From Pseudonocardia sp. (GTDB lineage Bacteria; Actinomycetota; Actinomycetes; Mycobacteriales; Pseudonocardiaceae), in NCBI RefSeq assembly GCF_029263155.1, contig NZ_JAJCYB010000044.1, forward strand, positions 62,001-126,000: a stretch of DNA of 64,000 nt, in the 5' to 3' direction. The notes beneath the pieces were generated by a model. That model did not search any database. It worked only from the letters and a program-made list of their open reading frames with translations, and was not told where the DNA came from. Positions 52,351 to 62,311 of this stretch are shown in pieces. The stretch's first letter is position 1, and each line of letters opens with the position of its first letter. A program made the translations under genes and the position numbers.

Positions 52351-53316
52351 ATGTTCGCCGTCTACGCAGCCGAGCCCAATGCCGACGCTCCGCTCTCCTC
52401 GCTCACCGTGGGTGAGCGCCCGGAGCCCGTGGCCCCCGAGGGATGGGTGGCCGTGAAGGTCGCCGCCGCCAGCCTCAACATGCACGACATCTGGACCCTG
52501 CGCGGCGTCGGGATCAAACCCGAGCAGTTCCCGATGATCCTGGGCTGCGACGGCGCAGGCACGCTGCCCGACGGCTCCGAGGTCGTGATCCACTCGGTGA
52601 TCGGCGACCCGTCCTGGAGCGGCGACGAGACGCTGGACCCCAGGCGCACGCTGCTCACCGAGAAGCACCAGGGCAGCTTCGCCGACACCGTGGTCGTCCC
52701 GGCCCGCAACGCGATCCCCAAGCCGGCCGGGCTGTCCACGGTGCAGGCCGCCTGCATGGGCACCGCGTGGCTCACCGCCTACCGCATGATCTTCACCAAG
52801 TCCGGCCTCCGTCCCGGCCAGCGCATGCTCGTGCAGGGAGCCTCGGGCGGCGTCGCCACCGCGCTGATCCAGCTGGGCCGCGCGGCCGGAATGGAGGTCT
52901 GGGCCACCGGGCGCTCCGACGACAAGCGGGCCGTCGCGCAGCGCCTGGGCGCGCACGCCACCTTCGCCTCGGGGGAGCGGCTGCCCGGCAAGGTCGACGG
53001 CGTGTTCGAGACCGTCGGTGACGCCACGTGGTCGCACTCGATGCGGGCGCTCAAGCCCGGCGGCATCATCGTGATCTCCGGCTCGACGAGCGGCCCCAAC
53101 CCGCCCGCCGACCTGCAGCGGCTGTTCTTCCTGCAGCTGCGCGTCGTCGGCTCCACGATGGGTACCCGCGACGAGCTGGCCGACATGCTGACCTTCATCG
53201 CCAACGCCGGGATCACCCCCGAGGTCGGTCTGGAGCTGCCGATGGAGAAGGCAGAGGAGGGCTTCCGGGCGATGCTCGACGGCACCGCCACCGGCAAGAT
53301 CGTGTTCACGCGCTGA
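52351..53316 (+). CDS. Zinc-binding dehydrogenase / quinone oxidoreductase (MDR family)
   Basis: The 321-residue protein is a medium-chain dehydrogenase/reductase: GroES-like N-terminus (AAASLNMHDIWTLRG, GCDGAGTLPDG), NADPH-binding motif VQGASGGVATALIQLG and C-terminal GLELPMEKAEEGFRAML. A TAGATT -10-like box lies 6 bases before the ATG, so the mRNA may be leaderless. A MarR gene follows on the same strand. Confidence 0.9.
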   Translation: MFAVYAAEPNADAPLSSLTVGERPEPVAPEGWVAVKVAAASLNMHDIWTLRGVGIKPEQFPMILGCDGAGTLPDGSEVVIHSVIGDPSWSGDETLDPRRTLLTEKHQGSFADTVVVPARNAIPKPAGLSTVQAACMGTAWLTAYRMIFTKSGLRPGQRMLVQGASGGVATALIQLGRAAGMEVWATGRSDDKRAVAQRLGAHATFASGERLPGKVDGVFETVGDATWSHSMRALKPGGIIVISGSTSGPNPPADLQRLFFLQLRVVGSTMGTRDELADMLTFIANAGITPEVGLELPMEKAEEGFRAMLDGTATGKIVFTR

Positions 53317-53396
53317 GACGGACAGATAGGGCCGTAAGGATTCTTTCTGCACGAACAGCCGCACGTGCATCCGGCGACCGCGTACAGTCTGTCACC

Positions 53397-53867
53397 GTGT
53401 CTGAGCCACGAAGTCGAATGGCGCCGGGGACGGTGTACGCCCCGGCGCCACCTGTGACAGGTCTGGTCGAGCTGCTGGACCGGTTGGACCGCGCGCTGGC
53501 CACCGCGCTGTCCCCGGCCACCTCGGCGGAGGGCGTCAGCCGGGACGGCTGGCGGGTGCTGCTGATGCTCGCCAAGGGCGGCGGCCGGAGCATGGGCGAG
53601 ATCGCCGCCCACACGGCCCTCCCGGCTCCCACGGCGACCCGGGTGGTGGATCGGCTGGTCGCCGCGGGCATGGCGGTCCGGCGCACCGACCCCGTGGACC
53701 GGCGTCGCGTCCTCGTCCACCTGGCCGGAGACGGCCGGGCCGTCGTGGAACGGGTCTGCGGGCGGGTGGAACGCCGCGCGGGCGAGGCTCTCGGCGCCTC
53801 GCACACCCCCGAACGCGCCCAGCTCGCCGAGCTGCTCGAGACCCTCGCCACCCGACGCAGGAACTGA
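53397..53867 (+). CDS. MarR-family transcriptional regulator
   Basis: The 156-residue protein has a winged helix typical of MarR (GWRVLLMLAKGGGRSMGEIAAHTAL, PTATRVVDRLVAAGMAVRR, DPVDRRRVLVHL). GTG 53397 follows a TACAGT box (53383-53388) overlapped by the palindrome ACAGTCTGT, a possible autoregulatory site. The upstream dehydrogenase, 80 bases away, is a likely target. Confidence 0.88.
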   Translation: MSEPRSRMAPGTVYAPAPPVTGLVELLDRLDRALATALSPATSAEGVSRDGWRVLLMLAKGGGRSMGEIAAHTALPAPTATRVVDRLVAAGMAVRRTDPVDRRRVLVHLAGDGRAVVERVCGRVERRAGEALGASHTPERAQLAELLETLATRRRN

Positions 53868-53891
53868 CTCCCCGCCCCGCGACGCGACGAC

Positions 53892-54527
53892 TCAGCCCCC
53901 GGTCCGCGCGTCGAGCCAGCGCCTCCCCCGCACTCCCAGATCCCCACGGGCCGCGACGATCCGCGGCAGCAGGTCCGGCCGTCCGGCCTGCGCCGCCATC
54001 ACCTCGGCGACGGTCACACCGTGATCCGGCCGGTCCAGCACCGTCACCGGGTCGCCGCGCGTGACGGCAGCGGGGCTCTCCACCGAGAGGTAGGCGCCGG
54101 GGCGCCCGGCGCGCATGAAGCGCTTCACCAGGTCGGGGGTGGCCCGGAACCCGGCGAACACGCGGCACGGGATGCGCGGCAGCCGCACCACGAGCACCGC
54201 GTCACCCACCTGCCAGCGCTCGCCCACGACCGCTCCCGAGCAGTCGACGTCGCGCAGCGTGAGGTTCTCGCCCACCCCGCCGGGTGGCACCGGAGCGTCG
54301 AGCTCCGCGCTCCAGAAGTCCAGGTCGGCCGTCGAGTAGGCGTACACGGCCTGGTCCGGCCCGCCGTGGTGGCGCAGGTCGCAGACGGTGTCGCCGGCCA
54401 GCCCCTCGGACCCGATCCGCACCGGGCCCTCGACGGGGCGCTTGTCGATCGCGGTGCGCTCCTTGTCGCCGGTCCACGCGCCGGTGCGGACCACGCCGAC
54501 GTTGACGGACTCGACCCTCCCCCTCAT
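53892..54527 (-). CDS. MOSC domain-containing protein (YiiM-like)
   Basis: The 211-residue protein is a MOSC domain (VESVNVGVVRTGAW, GLAGDTVCDLRHHGGPDQAVYAYS, GGVGENLTL, RIPCRVFAGF with the conserved Cys). MOSC proteins bind molybdenum cofactor or transfer sulfur and act in N-oxide reduction or detoxification. ATG 54527 overlaps the stop of the membrane gene upstream (ATGA), which favours it over ATG 54536. Confidence 0.88.
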   Translation of the reverse strand: MRGRVESVNVGVVRTGAWTGDKERTAIDKRPVEGPVRIGSEGLAGDTVCDLRHHGGPDQAVYAYSTADLDFWSAELDAPVPPGGVGENLTLRDVDCSGAVVGERWQVGDAVLVVRLPRIPCRVFAGFRATPDLVKRFMRAGRPGAYLSVESPAAVTRGDPVTVLDRPDHGVTVAEVMAAQAGRPDLLPRIVAARGDLGVRGRRWLDARTGG

Positions 54528-54901
54528 GCCACCCATCCTGCCGTGGCCTCCGCGGCCGCCGCGTACGGGAACGCGGCCAGCAGCAGGATGCCCACGCCGA
54601 CGACCAGCGCGCGCTTGAACCACGTGCCGCGGGCGGCGAGCCAGCCCGCGACGAACGCGATCGCCGGCGGCACCACCACCTCGTAGACGGCGCCGAGCCG
54701 CTGCGCGACGACCTCCCGCGGGCCCTGCAGGTCCAGACCCCCGGTGCCCCCGACCACCAGGCCGACGACGACGACGGCCACCAGCCCGGCCAGCAGCAGC
54801 ACCCACCGCTGCTTCGCCCACCCGGCCAGCAGCCCGAGGACGAGCACGACCACCAGCACCGCCCCGCCTGCGGCGATGCCCGCGTCCCCCGGCAACGTCA
54901 C
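54524..54901 (-). CDS. Small membrane protein, three to four helices, unknown
   Basis: The 125-residue product has hydrophobic helices at about residues 9-25, 33-50, 74-90 and 98-118. No known motif is present. GTG 54901 overlaps the Uma2 stop and its TGA overlaps the MOSC start, so three genes are linked by 4-base overlaps. Confidence 0.65.
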   Translation of the reverse strand: MTLPGDAGIAAGGAVLVVVLVLGLLAGWAKQRWVLLLAGLVAVVVVGLVVGGTGGLDLQGPREVVAQRLGAVYEVVVPPAIAFVAGWLAARGTWFKRALVVGVGILLLAAFPYAAAAEATAGWVA

Positions 54902-55488
54902 GGGCGGGTGCCGTCCAGCAGCCGGGCGGGCACCACCGTCACCGGGAACGGGCGCCGGGCCGCGTACTCCTCGTCGCCGACGACGTGCGCCACCTGCTCG
55001 TAGCCGCCGCCCCCGATCTCCATGGCACGGTGCTCGAACACGGTGAGCGAGCCGGGCTCGGTGGGGTCGAGGAGCCAGTAGACCGGCACGCCCATCCGCT
55101 CGTAGTGCGCCTTCTTGGTGTTGCGGTCGTGCAGCTGGGTGCTGCGGGAGAGCACCTCGGCCACCATCACCGGCGGCGTCGGCAGGTTCTTCGATCGCAG
55201 GTCCGTGAACCGAGCGACGAGGACGTCGGGCTGCACCTCGTTGTCGAACGCCGTCTGCACGGCGAACGGCGCAATCAGCACTCGCAACTCCCGCGGGCAT
55301 GCGGCTCTCAGCCGAATGCCTGCAGCGAAGCCCATCTCCTGGTGCTCCCAGCTCGGTGCCGGGCTCACGATGAGCGTCCCGTCGATGATCTCGTACCGGT
55401 TGCCGTCATCGGGCATGCCCTCCAGGTCGTCGACCGTGAACGGGCGACCTGTCGGGATCGATGCCTGCTGGCTCGTCATGGCCCTCAT
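54898..55488 (-). CDS. Uma2-family (DUF820) restriction-endonuclease-fold protein
   Basis: The 196-residue protein has the Uma2 pattern: FTVDDLEGMPDDGNRYEIIDG, VQPDVLVARF, PPVMVAEVLSRST with a PD-(D/E)xK-like Asp/Glu arrangement, and YWLLDPTEPGSLTVFE. These proteins are abundant in cyanobacteria and actinobacteria; function is unclear, although the nuclease fold suggests DNA or RNA cleavage. ATG 55488 has a GGAGGGG site. Confidence 0.87.
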   Translation of the reverse strand: MRAMTSQQASIPTGRPFTVDDLEGMPDDGNRYEIIDGTLIVSPAPSWEHQEMGFAAGIRLRAACPRELRVLIAPFAVQTAFDNEVQPDVLVARFTDLRSKNLPTPPVMVAEVLSRSTQLHDRNTKKAHYERMGVPVYWLLDPTEPGSLTVFEHRAMEIGGGGYEQVAHVVGDEEYAARRPFPVTVVPARLLDGTRP

Positions 55489-55498
55489 GGTCCCCTCC

Positions 55499-55522
55499 TT
55501 CCGTCTCCGGGCATAGACGGAA
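55499..55522 (-). terminator. Terminator-like hairpin between lepA and the Uma2 gene
   Basis: TTCCGTCT (55499-55506) and AGACGGAA (55515-55522) form a perfect 8-bp stem with an 8-base loop, 21 bases after the lepA stop. It lies just ahead of the Uma2 ribosome site. Confidence 0.55.
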
Positions 55523-55543
55523 TCGGGGGCCCCGCGGTTCCGC

Positions 55544-57406
<1,863 letters not shown>

Positions 57407-57553
57407 TCACGGTTCCATTCAGCTGCGGGGACCGGTCCATCGTCCCACGTCACCCGCGGACACCCGCTCACGCGGGTCCGGGTGTGATCCGCGCCCCGGG
57501 ACCGGTGCGGGCCGGGCTTGCCGATCCACACCGCGCACCAGCAGGATCCCGGC

Positions 57554-58018
57554 ATGAGCAGCACGCCACCCCCGCCCCTTGACCGCATGCAGGCCGCCAC
57601 GGCCGTGCTTGCCGCGAAGCGCCGCGCCGCGCTGAGGTGGGCCGACCTCGGCAGGGCGATCGGGCGCTCCACCGAGTGGACCACGGCCGCCCTGCTCGGC
57701 CAGCACCCGCTCACCGCCGAGCAGGCCGCGGCCCTCGGATCCGCGCTGGAGCTCGACCCGGTCGTCGTCGAGGCGCTGGAGCTGCCCCCGGTCCGCGGCG
57801 CGCACGTCGTCGACACCTCGGAGCCGGTCGTCTACCGGCTCCAGGAGATGGTGCAGGTCTACGGGCACACCATCAGCGAGCTGGTGCGCGAGGAGTTCGG
57901 CGACGGGATCGTCAGCGCGATCGACTTCGAGATGGACCTCCGGCGCGTCGCCGACCCCAGGGGTGACCGCGTCGTCATCACGTTCAACGGGAAGTTCCTG
58001 CCCTACCGCAGCTGGTGA
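57554..58018 (+). CDS. cynS: Cyanate hydratase (cyanase)
   Basis: Cyanase converts cyanate and bicarbonate to ammonia and CO2. The 154-residue protein has the helical N-terminal domain and the C-terminal active-site domain with YRLQEMVQVYGHTISELVREEFGDGIVSAIDF; Arg and Glu of RLQE and the Ser of SAIDF correspond to the known Arg-Glu-Ser catalytic set. ATG 57554. It diverges from lepA. No cyanate transporter or carbonic anhydrase is adjacent. Confidence 0.93.
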   Translation: MSSTPPPPLDRMQAATAVLAAKRRAALRWADLGRAIGRSTEWTTAALLGQHPLTAEQAAALGSALELDPVVVEALELPPVRGAHVVDTSEPVVYRLQEMVQVYGHTISELVREEFGDGIVSAIDFEMDLRRVADPRGDRVVITFNGKFLPYRSW

Positions 58019-58122
58019 CCCCCGGCCGACGGCGCAGGCGGGCCCGCGCCCGCACCGCCCGCCGCCCGCCGCGGCGGCCGGGCCGGCGGGTGCTGTCCGG
58101 GGCGCATCGGTAGCGTCGGTCC

Positions 58123-58806
58123 ATGGCCCGCCCGTACGTGCTGCTGTCGGTCGCCACCTCCCTCGACGGCCACATCGACGACGCGGGCCCCGACCGGTTG
58201 ATGATCTCCGGCGCGGAGGACCTCGACCGGGTCGACGAGGTCCGCGCCGGGGTGGACGCGATCCTGGTGGGAGCGGGCACGATCCGCGCGGACGACCCGC
58301 GGCTGGCCGTGCGGTCGGCGACCCGCCGGGCCGAGCGGGTCCGCCGCGGCCTGACCCCGTCGCCGGCCAAGGTGACGATCACCCGCGGGGGCGGTCTCGA
58401 CCCGACCGCGCGGTTCTTCACCGACGGCGAGGCCGACAAGCTGGTCTACTCCGCCTCCGGGGAGCACCCGGAGCTGGCCGGGCTCGCGACCGTCGTCGAC
58501 GCGGGGGATCCGCTGCGCCTCGACCTCGTGCTGGCCGATCTCGCCGCCCGCGGCGTGGGGCGTCTCATGGTCGAGGGCGGCGGCGCGGTGCACACCCTGT
58601 TCCTGGCGGCGGGCGTGGTGGACGAGCTGCACGTCGCCGTCGCGCCGTTCCTCGTCGGCGACGACGCGGCCCCCCGGTTCGTGCACCCGGCCCGGTTCCC
58701 GCAGGACGCCGCGCACCGCATGGAGCTGGTCGACCTGCGCCGCGTCGGCGATGTCGCGCTGCTGGTGTACCGGCCCGTCACGCCAGGCGGGTCATGTCCA
58801 CCGTGA
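58123..58806 (+). CDS. Pyrimidine reductase-like protein (RibD C-terminal domain family)
   Basis: The 227-residue protein has the dihydrofolate-reductase-like RibD_C fold: VLLSVATSLDGHIDD, DAILVGAGTIRADDPRL, LMVEGGGAVHTLFLAAG and DELHVAVAPFLVG. The deaminase domain of RibD is absent, so it is a stand-alone reductase that may act in riboflavin or deazaflavin metabolism. The 3' end overlaps the convergent transglutaminase gene by 29 bases. Confidence 0.87.
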   Translation: MARPYVLLSVATSLDGHIDDAGPDRLMISGAEDLDRVDEVRAGVDAILVGAGTIRADDPRLAVRSATRRAERVRRGLTPSPAKVTITRGGGLDPTARFFTDGEADKLVYSASGEHPELAGLATVVDAGDPLRLDLVLADLAARGVGRLMVEGGGAVHTLFLAAGVVDELHVAVAPFLVGDDAAPRFVHPARFPQDAAHRMELVDLRRVGDVALLVYRPVTPGGSCPP

Positions 58807-59620
58807 CGTCGAGGGCGGCGGCCTTGCCACCGGAGAAGATCCCCTTGAGCGGGGGCACGTCGGCGTAGTCGCGACCGACGGCGACCCAGACGTGCCGGTG
58901 GCCGATCTCGATGTCGTTGGTGGGGTCGTAGCCCCACCAGCCCCCGGTCCAGGCCTCGATCCAGGCGTGGCTCTCTCCGGTGACGGTCTGGCGGACCTCG
59001 GTCTCCGCGCGGGGCAGCAGGTACCCCGAGACGTAGCGCGCGGGCACGCCCATCTCGCGCAGCAGCAGCAGCGTGAGGTGCGCGAAGTCCTGGCAGACGC
59101 CCTGGCGGGTCTCCCACGCCTCCACCGCGTTGGTGTGCACCCCGGTGGTGCCGGGCCGGTAGGCGAGGTGCTCGCGCACCCAGCGGCAGGCGGCGAGCAC
59201 GGCGTCGGCGGGGTCCTTGCCGCGCTTGAGCGCCCTGGCCGCCCGGCCGAGGTCGCGGTTGCGCACGACGTAGTCGGTGAACTCCAGGGTCTCGGTGAAC
59301 CGGTCGCGCACCGGCTCGCTCGCCAGCTCCTCCCAGGTGGCCGAGCGGGCGGGGGCGAGCGCGTCCGCGGTCTCGACCACCGAGGTGGCGGTGACGGCCA
59401 GTTCGGTGTGCGGGGCGTGCAGGTCGAACGCCGTGACCGTGGTGCCCCAGTAGTCGGCGTAGCGGTAGGACCGCGTCGGCGGCACCGTCTCGACCCGGCT
59501 GACGATCACGTTCTGCCGGTTGTCGCTGCGCGGGGTGAGCCGCACCTCGTTGTAGGACTCGTGCACCGGCGCGGAGTAGCGGTACCCCGTCTCGTGCACG
59601 ACCCTGATGCGCCAGCCCAT
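58778..59620 (-). CDS. Transglutaminase-like family protein
   Basis: The 280-residue protein has an N-terminal domain (RIRVVHETGYRYSAPVHESYNEVRL) and a transglutaminase-like core with Cys in WETRQGVCQDFAHL, His in TGESHAWIEAW and Asp in WGYDPTND. Members are probably peptidases or amide transferases. ATG 59620 is 2 bases after the alpha-E stop; it is the third gene of the ATP-grasp/alpha-E/transglutaminase operon. Confidence 0.92.
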   Translation of the reverse strand: MGWRIRVVHETGYRYSAPVHESYNEVRLTPRSDNRQNVIVSRVETVPPTRSYRYADYWGTTVTAFDLHAPHTELAVTATSVVETADALAPARSATWEELASEPVRDRFTETLEFTDYVVRNRDLGRAARALKRGKDPADAVLAACRWVREHLAYRPGTTGVHTNAVEAWETRQGVCQDFAHLTLLLLREMGVPARYVSGYLLPRAETEVRQTVTGESHAWIEAWTGGWWGYDPTNDIEIGHRHVWVAVGRDYADVPPLKGIFSGGKAAALDVTVDMTRLA

Positions 59621-59622
59621 GT

Positions 59623-60564
59623 CTAGGAGACCTCCGGTGCGGTCCAGGCGACCCAGGGGGCGGCGTGGAAGTACTGCAGCGACACGGCCTCGCCGACGTC
59701 GCGGATGGTGCCCTGCAGACCCATGAGCTGGGTGGGCAGGTCGTCGAGCAACTCCTCGGGCCGCAGGAACTCCAGCTCGGAGCGGGCCCGGCCGAGCAGC
59801 CGCAGCGCCTCGGCCTTGGCCCCGATGCGGGCGGTGGGACGGTTGTCCAGCTCGGCCAGGCACGTCTCGGCCTGGCGCAGGGCGTGGAACACCGAGCGCG
59901 GGAACAGCTTGTCCATCAGCAGGAACTGCACGACGCGGGTGGCGTCCAGCGCCCCGCGGTAGGTCCGCAGGTAGGTGTCGGCGGCCCCGGCGCTGCGCAG
60001 CACGGTGAGCCAGCCCGGCGACGACATGCGGTCCGAGACCCGGGAGAGCAGCAGCCGCACCACCATGTCGACCCGCTCGACCGAGCGGCCGAGCAGGTAG
60101 AACCGCCAGCTGTCGTCGCGGCTCATCGTCGACGCCGCCATGCCGGAGAACATGGCCGCGCGGTCCTCGACGTAGGAGAAGAACGCGTGCGGGCCGACCC
60201 ACCGGGCGTAGCGCTGCCGCTCGGGCAGGGCGTTCCAGGTGGCGTTGAGGCACTCCCACATCTCCGAGGACACCACCTCGCGGGCGCCGCGGGCGTTCTC
60301 CCGCGCGCTGGACACCGAGGACACGATCGATCCGGCCTGGTCGGAGTAGCCGACCAGCTCGGTGAGCGACCACGCGTCGAGCGGGTCGCCCTCCGGCGCT
60401 TCCACCCCGAGCACGGCGAGCAGGGTGCGGGCGGTGGTGTCGGCGTCGACGGTGGCGTCCTCGAGCAGCTGGTGCACCGACACGTCGAGGATGCGCGCGG
60501 TGTCGTCGGCGCGCTCGACGTAGCGGCCGATCCAGTACAGCGACTCCGCGTTGCGGGCGAGCAC
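59623..60564 (-). CDS. Alpha-E domain protein (DUF403)
   Basis: The 313-residue all-alpha protein (LARNAESLYWIGRYVERADD, SARENARGAREVVSSEMWE, FSGMAASTMSRDDSWRFYLLGRSVERVD) belongs to the DUF403/alpha-E family, found almost only beside cpATP-grasp and transglutaminase genes. Its GTG start overlaps the last base of the upstream stop (TAGTG), showing tight coupling. Role unknown; the regular Glu/Arg pattern could support a binding or ligation function. Confidence 0.92.
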   Translation of the reverse strand: MLARNAESLYWIGRYVERADDTARILDVSVHQLLEDATVDADTTARTLLAVLGVEAPEGDPLDAWSLTELVGYSDQAGSIVSSVSSARENARGAREVVSSEMWECLNATWNALPERQRYARWVGPHAFFSYVEDRAAMFSGMAASTMSRDDSWRFYLLGRSVERVDMVVRLLLSRVSDRMSSPGWLTVLRSAGAADTYLRTYRGALDATRVVQFLLMDKLFPRSVFHALRQAETCLAELDNRPTARIGAKAEALRLLGRARSELEFLRPEELLDDLPTQLMGLQGTIRDVGEAVSLQYFHAAPWVAWTAPEVS

Positions 60565-62210
60565 TAGTCGTCCTCCCCCTGCTGTTGCTGCTGTTGCTGC
60601 TGTTGCTGCTGTTGCTGCTGCTGGCTCATCGTCAGCTCCGGGCCGTGCTCGGCCGCGGGCGATCCGGCCGGGGCCGACACCGCGAGCCCGCGCTCCCCCA
60701 GCTCGCGCTCGGCCTCGGGCGAGCGCTGCGCGGCGAGCACCCAGGTGTCCTTGCTGCCCCCGCCCTGGCTGGAGTTGACGACCAGGCTGCCCTTGGGCAG
60801 TGCCACCCGGGTCAGCCCGCCGGGGAGCACGAACACCCCGTCGCCGTCGTTCACCGCGAACGGCCGGAGGTCGACGTGGCGGGGCACCAGCCGGTCGTCG
60901 ACCTTCGTCGGCACGGTCGACAGCTGCACCACGGGCTGCGCGATCCAGCCACGCGGGTCCGCCTTGATCGTCTTGCGGGCGTCGGCGAGCTCGCGGGCCG
61001 TGGCGTTGGGCCCGAACAGGATGCCGTAGCCACCGGACCCCTCGACCGGCTTGAGCACCAGCTCGTCGAGCCGGTCCAGGACGTGCGCCTTCTCGTCGTC
61101 GAGCCAGCAGCGGAACGTGTCCACGTTGGGCAGCAGCGGCTTCTCGCCCAGGTAGTAGTCGATCATCTTCGGGACGTAGCAGTAGACGAGCTTGTCGTCG
61201 CCGATGCCGTTGCCGACGGCGTTGGCGATCACGACGTTGCCGGCGCGCGCGGCGTTGAGCACCCCGGCGACGCCGAGCACGGAGGACGGGTTGAACTGCA
61301 GCGGGTCGAGGAACTCGTCGTCGATGCGGCGGTAGATCACGTCGACCTGCTGCTCGCCCTCGGTGGTGCGCATGTAGACGATGTTGTCGCGGCAGAACAG
61401 GTCGCGGCCCTCGACCAGCTCCACCCCCATCTGCCGCGCGAGCAGCGAGTGCTCGAAGTAGGCGGAGTTGAACACGCCCGGGGTGAGCACGACCACGGTC
61501 GGGTCGGCCTCGTTCGCGGCGGCGGCGGCCCGCAGTGCGCGCAGCAGGTGGGTGGAGTAGTCCCCGACCGCGCGGACACGCTGCTTGCCGAACAGGTCCG
61601 GGAACACCCGCGCCATCGTGCGGCGGTTCTCCATCACGTAGGACACGCCCGACGGGTTGCGCAGGTTGTCCTCGAGCACCCGGAAGGTGCCCTCCTCGTC
61701 GCGGACGAGGTCGATGCCGGCGACGTGGATGCGGACGCCGTTGGGCGGGTTGAGCCCCTGGGCGGCGCGGTGGTAGTGCTCACAGCTGGTGATCAGCCGG
61801 CGCGGCAGGATCCCGTCGCGGACGATCTCGGCGTCGCCGTAGATGTCGGCGAGGAACGCCTCCAGCGCCCGCACCCGCTGGACGATGCCCTTCTGCAGCC
61901 GGCTCCACTCCCCGGAGCTGATCACCCGCGGCACGATGTCGAGCGGGAAGGGCCGCTCCTGGCCCGACAGCGAGAACGTGATGCCCTGGTCGACGTAGGC
62001 GCGGTCGAGTGCCTCGGAGCGGACGGCGAGGTCCGCCGCGGCCGTCGGCGCGATCGCGTCGTGCAGCGCGCGGTAGTGCGAGCGCACGCGGCCGTCGGCG
62101 TGGAACATCTCGTCGAAGGCACCCGAGTAGGGGCGGTCCGGTTCCAGGTAGCCGTCGAAGAGGGCGGACCCCTCGACCTCGGTCGGGCGGCGCTCGGGTG
62201 CTCTCGTCAC
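60564..62210 (-). CDS. Circularly permuted type-2 ATP-grasp protein with polyglutamine tail
   Basis: The 548-residue protein matches the cpATP-grasp (DUF404/407) family: IPRVISSGEW-like DIVPRVISSGEWSRLQKG, RVLEDNLRNPSGVSYVMENR, VNAVGNGIGDDK-like IANAVGNGIGDDKLVY and LVLKPVEGSGGYGILFGP (ATP binding). The family is predicted to make amide bonds, perhaps attaching peptides or amino acids. I take GTG 62210 with a GAGGAGG site. The C-terminus ends in 15 consecutive glutamines and GEDD, unlike the ordered body. Confidence 0.92.
   Translation of the reverse strand: MTRAPERRPTEVEGSALFDGYLEPDRPYSGAFDEMFHADGRVRSHYRALHDAIAPTAAADLAVRSEALDRAYVDQGITFSLSGQERPFPLDIVPRVISSGEWSRLQKGIVQRVRALEAFLADIYGDAEIVRDGILPRRLITSCEHYHRAAQGLNPPNGVRIHVAGIDLVRDEEGTFRVLEDNLRNPSGVSYVMENRRTMARVFPDLFGKQRVRAVGDYSTHLLRALRAAAAANEADPTVVVLTPGVFNSAYFEHSLLARQMGVELVEGRDLFCRDNIVYMRTTEGEQQVDVIYRRIDDEFLDPLQFNPSSVLGVAGVLNAARAGNVVIANAVGNGIGDDKLVYCYVPKMIDYYLGEKPLLPNVDTFRCWLDDEKAHVLDRLDELVLKPVEGSGGYGILFGPNATARELADARKTIKADPRGWIAQPVVQLSTVPTKVDDRLVPRHVDLRPFAVNDGDGVFVLPGGLTRVALPKGSLVVNSSQGGGSKDTWVLAAQRSPEAERELGERGLAVSAPAGSPAAEHGPELTMSQQQQQQQQQQQQQQQGEDD
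60579..60623. repeat. 9-bp minisatellite encoding the polyglutamine tail
   Basis: CTGCTGTTG repeats four times perfectly and a fifth time as CTGCTGCTG. On the minus strand it encodes 15 Gln as alternating CAG and CAA codons near the end of the ATP-grasp gene. Repeats like this change length by slippage in steps of three residues. Confidence 0.9.
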
Positions 62211-62311
62211 GGTCCTCCTCGTCCTGATCCGGGGCCATCCTCGCTCAGCGGACCCGGCCGGGGCCACCTCGGCGTGCTACGGGCGTGTAACGCGGCACGT
62301 AGGGTCGGCCG

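Noticed and set aside
60579-60623. CRISPR or regulatory repeat
   Set aside because: The 9-bp units have no spacers and lie in frame inside a gene; it is a coding minisatellite.
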